Of a stretch of 21,862 bases of DNA, positions 18,727 through 21,862 are shown in pieces. The notes under the pieces were generated by a model. The model did no database searches, was not told the DNA's origin, and saw only the letters and a program-made list of their open reading frames with translations. The position numbers were made by a program, and so were the translations under genes. The DNA comes from Psilocybe azurescens (lineage: Eukaryota > Basidiomycota > Agaricomycetes > Agaricales > Agrocybaceae), in NCBI GenBank assembly GCA_023853785.1, contig JAJIRX010000295.1, positions 1-21,862 on the forward strand. The letters are read 5' to 3'. Numbering within the stretch: position 1 is the stretch's first letter; every line of letters begins with the position of its first letter.

Positions 18727-18873
18727 GCTAATATGCATGCCCAGCTCGCACAACTGAAAGCTTGATTAGACAGTGGTCAAGGTCATCTGAATGACTTGGA
18801 TTCAAGTGAATCTCAACAAGTACAGATCACAACTTCATTGTGGACCGCTCTTGACCAAGAACAAGAAAAATAA
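18727..18873 (+). pseudogene. Isolated coiled-coil exon, possible last exon of the 16.4-17.9 kb gene
   Basis: After a possible acceptor (GTTCATCAG, ending 18726) one frame reads ANMHAQLAQLKA, a TGA at 18763-18765, then LDSGQGHLNDLDSSESQQVQ and WTALDQEQEK before TAA (18871-18873). The Gln/Leu-rich heptad style matches the upstream coiled-coil gene, from which it is separated by the tRNA-like repeat and about 850 bp of AT-rich DNA. It may be the original 3' exon cut off by an insertion. Confidence 0.35.
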
Positions 18874-18937
18874 GGTAGGTCTATGCAGTACTTTACAGTG
18901 CCCCACAGGTAACAGCCAGAACCGGTTGATACCAAGT

Positions 18938-19076
18938 GGTTCCAACTGGTTCTGAGTGGATTCTGAGTGGATTCTGAGTGGATTCTGACTGGATTCTGAC
19001 TGGTTCTGACTGGTTCGGACTGGATTCCAAGTGGATTCCAACTGGTTCTGAGTGGATTCCAACTGATTCTAAGTGG
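18938..19076. repeat. Degenerate 10-11-bp minisatellite (GAGTGGATTCT)
   Basis: About 13 units alternate GGATTCTGAGT, GGATTCTGACT, GGTTCTGACT, GGATTCCAACT and similar words. Unit length changes between 10 and 11 bp. It lies just beyond the coiled-coil exon. Confidence 0.85.
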
Positions 19077-19800
19077 AATTGTACTATATCTTAAGTAGTA
19101 TTTTCAGTGAGAAATTCTGATCAGATTTCAAGTACAGTTTTAATAATATCAAATTTTTATATAACAAACTAAATACAAATACATCAAATAATACATAAAT
19201 AAGATACCTTGATCAGGTACTGACCAATCAAGGGCACAAGGTGGATCCTCAACTGAAACACCCAGATCAAGAGTGGCAGTGGGTGCTGCATTACTCTGGT
19301 CAAGGGTTATAGGAGCACAGAAGGGAAAGTGGGGGCCAGCGAGGTTGGAGCCACTCATGGCCACACCAGGCATAAGATGATGAAGTAGTACATTACCAGG
19401 TAAAGGTGAGGGATAGGCCTGAGAAAGGGGGCACAGGTGTCATTGCCCATGGTATCATCAGCAGGTTTGGATACAGAAGGGGTGGTGGCAAAGGTGTTTA
19501 TGGTGTCCGCATTGGTGTCCATGTCATGCTTCCTGTCCGACTGTCATTTGTGATGGCTCTAGGTCAAGGTGGTGGTAGCAGGCAGGGGCAACATCGCAGA
19601 GTGGGAGCGGCCAGGTGGGGCAACCGCATGCCCGCTGCAAGCCAGTGCCCGCTCAGTTTTCCTACAGTGGGGCAGCTCATAATTAAATGTAAAAAAAAAG
19701 CTTGGGGGGAGGGGGTTACACACTTTGTGTCTTTTGCAACTGCGAAAGCGGTCGCTTCCTCTCGCGACTTTGTCTGCGCTTCATTTTCCTGAGTAGTGGG
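19077..19800. other. Transition from AT-rich to GC-rich DNA; no firm gene
   Basis: A minus-strand frame, 19373-19149 (MPGVAMSGSNLAGPHFPF, then LDLGVSVEDPPCALDWS), and a plus-strand frame, 19406-19792, overlap regions of similar composition. Neither shows a domain. The minus strand could be coding for a Pro/Ser-rich protein that includes the frame at 19801-20088, but stops intervene. Confidence 0.25.
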
Positions 19801-20088
19801 TTAGCTGGGGGAGAGATGGGGGTTGCTGGATATGTACCGGATGCCCTTCCCCTCTTCTCCTGTGCTTTCTTCCCTCTCGTCCCCCCTTCTCGCTTTCTCC
19901 ACCACCACCTCACCCTTGTCCTGGTGTTTGTGTTTGTGTCCTTCATTGTCCACATCCTTGGTCTCGTCCTTGGGGTGCTTGTGCATAGTTTTGTCCGTGT
20001 TTGACCTCTTGCGCTTGGAAGGGGACAGTGTGGTCCGTATGTAGCTGCTACACAACACAGTTGGCTCCGAACATGTGGTGGAGGGCAT
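19801..20088 (-). CDS. Unrecognised charged protein fragment with basic motif
   Basis: The 95-codon frame begins MPSTTCSEPTVLCSSYIRTT and carries a basic SPSKRKRSNTDK stretch of nuclear-localisation type, then charged DETKDVDNEGHKHKHQDKGE and ARRGDEREESTGEEGKG. The composition looks like a disordered protein region rather than chance sequence. The opposite strand has open frames of similar length (19702-20004 and 19823-20044 plus), so the strand is not certain. No family is recognised; it may be one exon of a larger gene. Confidence 0.3.
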   Translation of the reverse strand: MPSTTCSEPTVLCSSYIRTTLSPSKRKRSNTDKTMHKHPKDETKDVDNEGHKHKHQDKGEVVVEKARRGDEREESTGEEGKGIRYISSNPHLSPS

Positions 20089-20116
20089 AGTGGAATGGAG
20101 GGATTGTTGTGGTTAC

Positions 20117-20226
20117 AGAAAGAAAGCAGATGGGGAGGAAAGAATGGGGGAGAAAAGAATGGGAGGGAAAGAATAGAGGGAGAAAAAGATTGGGGGGGGA
20201 AAAGTGGGGGAAGGAAAGAAGAAACA
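20117..20226 (+). repeat. Purine-rich (GA/G-run) tract
   Basis: About 110 bp is almost free of C and has few T, built of GGGGGAGAAAAG-like words and including a G8 run. Such tracts slip readily and can form triplex or G-rich structures. It lies directly upstream of the charged minus-strand frame, so it could be part of its promoter. Confidence 0.6.
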
Positions 20227-20628
20227 GATGACATGGCAATGGATACCCGCATTTTTGCCCTGTGGAAGTTGCTGCGCCACCATCGGAGAACCACATCCAA
20301 GTTGCCAGAATGGCCGTGCATGCTGTGCATGTGGCAATTGCAACACACGTTGCGCAGCTATATGACATTGTATCACAACAAATCTGGTATTGTTAGAATC
20401 GGAAAATGAGTAGAACATGGATATCCAGTTTATTTTATATAACTTAGGCATATAATCAAAGAATTATACAAAAATGCGTATTTCACTATCAGAAATTTAT
20501 TTTTTGATGTAATTGTTACAAAAATACGTTGTCCCAAATTTTACAATTCTAAAAGTACTAAACATTTCATAAACGGATGAGAATTGCGTGTGCTATACAT
20601 GTTTATATTTTAGGAGACAGGCTCTATA

Positions 20629-21120
20629 TACAGTGACTCAAAAACTGTCTGGATGTTTTTAAAATTGAACTTAAACTGACTATAATAACATGTAATCTTA
20701 ATGAAATCATATGATTTAAATGCACTAGAAAGCCTTGGATCACAGCTTTCAGGAGATATAGCATATGTTTGTATTTGTTTAGTTCATTTATTATTATTAA
20801 ATACTTTATAAAATAACACATCCAGACAGTTTCTTTACAGCCTGTTGGAATATGGGTATCTATATAAACCAGTACTTTGTGTGACCCCACTTTGCTTTCA
20901 AAACATCTAAAACTCTTCTAGACATACTATTGATTGAATTCACATAGTCTTCCTGGGTATTTCCTCCCATTCCTCCAGTATTCTGCCCCACAACTCCTGG
21001 ATACCCTTTGGAGCATTTTTGTATTCTACAAAGCACATTTTGAGAATATGCCACAAATTTTTGATTGAATTGAGATCTAGTTATTATGCTGGTCAGTCCA
21101 CAATGAGGTCTTTTCTTTCC
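20629..21120 (-). mobile_element. Tc1/mariner-type DNA transposon, 3' end with terminal inverted repeat, decayed
   Basis: On the minus strand, the C-terminal end of a DD(E/D) transposase is readable: V-D-*-P-A-*-*-LDLNSIKNLWHILKM (about 21105-21040), FVEYKNAPKGIQELWGRILE in another frame, then VNSINSMSRRVLDVLKAKWG and HTKYWFI to the stop at 20860-20862. This matches the family end DWPAQSPDLNPIENLW…SMPRRVxAVLKAKGGHTKY. The three stops fit substitutions of W and Q codons. The element ends at 20631 with CAGTGACTCAAAAACTGTCTGG, preceded by TA (20629-20630), the target dinucleotide of this superfamily. No catalytic aspartates or 5' half are found: the match ends near 21105, where the 10-bp array begins. 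It is not functional. Confidence 0.8.
20642..20832. repeat. 15-bp inverted repeat within the transposon 3' region
   Basis: AAACTGTCTGGATGT (20642-20656, within the terminal repeat) recurs as its exact reverse complement at 20818-20832, just past the transposase stop. Many Tc1 elements have a second internal transposase-binding site; here the two are in opposite orientation. Confidence 0.75.
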
Positions 21121-21129
21121 CCCACACAA

Positions 21130-21440
21130 TCCATATGGACTCCAGTGGACTCCAGTGGACTCTCTGTCCAGCCAAATTGGCTGACAGATTGTCCAGTCCA
21201 CTGGACTGGAACTGGACTGCAGTCCACTGGAGTCCACTGGACTCACACTGGACTCCTGCCAAATTTTCAGTCCAGTCTCAGTCCAGTGGATTATGAGTCC
21301 AGTCAAGTCCACTGGAGTCCACTGGAGTCCACTAGACTGGGCTTAAATATTCACTGAACAACAACAAATAATATATTTATTAGCACAGTCCAGTGGAGTC
21401 CAGTGGAGTCCAGTTGAATCCACTGGAGTCCACTGGATGC
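21130..21440. repeat. Self-complementary 10-bp array (GGACTCCAGT / AGTCCACTGG)
   Basis: Two blocks (21132-21338 and 21388-21437) are built of the 10-mer GGACTCCAGT and its near reverse complement AGTCCACTGG, in alternating orientation, with an AT-rich spacer between (21340-21385). The mixed orientation gives many possible hairpins. It abuts the transposase remnant at 21105-21120. Confidence 0.9.
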
Positions 21441-21665
21441 AATAATTAACACAATATCTGAAGTATGATCATTAGTTATTAATATTAATTGCAAAAATAA
21501 AGAGTAAAATCTATGGAAATAAACTCTATGAAATAACAATTAAATGAAACAATAGTTAAATACACTTGGGAGCCAAGCCTCCCTATGGATACAATTTTGT
21601 ATTTTGTTCAGTCCACAGGATCAAATTTCACAAGCACATGTGATGCGCCGCCCAGCATTGGCTGA

Positions 21666-21862
21666 TCAGCACGACAACCATCAAATGAACGACCCCAACC
21701 TTTCTTCCGACTACCACCACCACCACCTCGTTGGTCGGAGCCAGGCGACAGCCAACCCGACGCGACAGAGGATGACGACAACCACAATGGCCACACCAAC
21801 GACAACGACAATGACAGCAACAACGGACCTCGGACGAGGTCAACCGCGAACACAATGACAAG
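21666..21862 (+). CDS. GC-rich low-complexity coding-like sequence at the right edge, partial
   Basis: GC rises abruptly near 21640. The frame from 21666 is open to the window end and reads SNERPQPFFRLPPPPPRWSE, then GDSQPDATEDDDNHN and NDNDNDSNNGPRTRSTA, typical of a disordered eukaryotic protein. It has no early ATG. A second frame, 21604-21858, starts with ATG (MFSPQDQISQAHVMRRPALA) but turns into Thr/Met runs, which look like a shadow of GAC/AAC repeats. Either could be right, and a repeat-only origin is also possible. Confidence 0.3.

Noticed and set aside
18422..18757. Plus-strand frame, 111 codons, hydrophobic
   Set aside because: Starts next to the tRNA-like repeat, has no recognisable domain, and overlaps in another frame the coiled-coil exon at 18727. 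More likely repeat body or chance.
19716..20348. Minus-strand frame of 210 codons, Pro/Ser/Phe rich
   Set aside because: Its middle is the pyrimidine strand of the purine tract, which is free of stops by composition; the frame overlaps the more gene-like 19801-20088.
20860..21312. A complete small gene on the minus strand
   Set aside because: Its C-terminal part is the end of a Tc1/mariner transposase and its N-terminal part is translated from the 10-bp array.

Overview
The window looks like nuclear DNA of a filamentous basidiomycete, most probably an agaricomycete. The evidence is short introns (about 43-75 bp) with GT-AG borders, a C2-NACHT-ankyrin NLR-like gene of the kind expanded in agaricomycetes, an Hsp70-like ATPase gene with the fungal N-terminal signature, an Spt5-like NGN-KOW gene remnant and a decayed Tc1/mariner transposase. 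No prokaryotic operon, rRNA or CRISPR is present. The species cannot be named from the sequence.

Layout. 1-421 (minus) is the 5' end of an Hsp70-like ATPase gene running off the left edge. 1505-2848 (minus) is a coiled-coil gene of an uncharacterised agaricomycete family. 2849-7010 holds only unrecognised broken reading frames and, at 6808-6827, a palindrome ahead of the next gene. 7011-12648 (plus) is the main gene: an NLR-like receptor with an N-terminal C2-like module, a helical linker, a NACHT NTPase, a winged-helix-like segment and 23 nearly identical 99-bp ankyrin units plus a degenerate unit at each end. 12649-18900 is AT-rich and holds an Spt5-like remnant (minus), an unrecognised frame (minus), a coiled-coil gene (plus) with a tRNA-Glu-like sequence near its 3' end, and short-period arrays. 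19149-20226 is GC-richer, with a charged unrecognised frame and a purine tract. 20629-21120 is a Tc1/mariner 3' end, apparently broken by a self-complementary 10-bp array (21130-21440). The right edge starts a GC-rich low-complexity frame.

Two points matter for interpretation. First, nearly every gene-like region is split by frameshifts. Most of these outside the ankyrin array can be repaired by one base in a homopolymer run, so many 'broken' genes may be intact genes with sequencing errors. The transposase (stop codons from substitutions) and the ankyrin array (non-homopolymer indels, a 22-bp tandem duplication) do not follow this rule. Second, base composition drops sharply inside the NLR gene, near 8030-8130, from about 51% to about 34% GC in hand-counted 120-bp samples.

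The genes do not form a pathway. The window reads as an NLR locus in a repeat-rich, unstable neighbourhood, where the recognition domain has been growing by unit and two-unit duplication.
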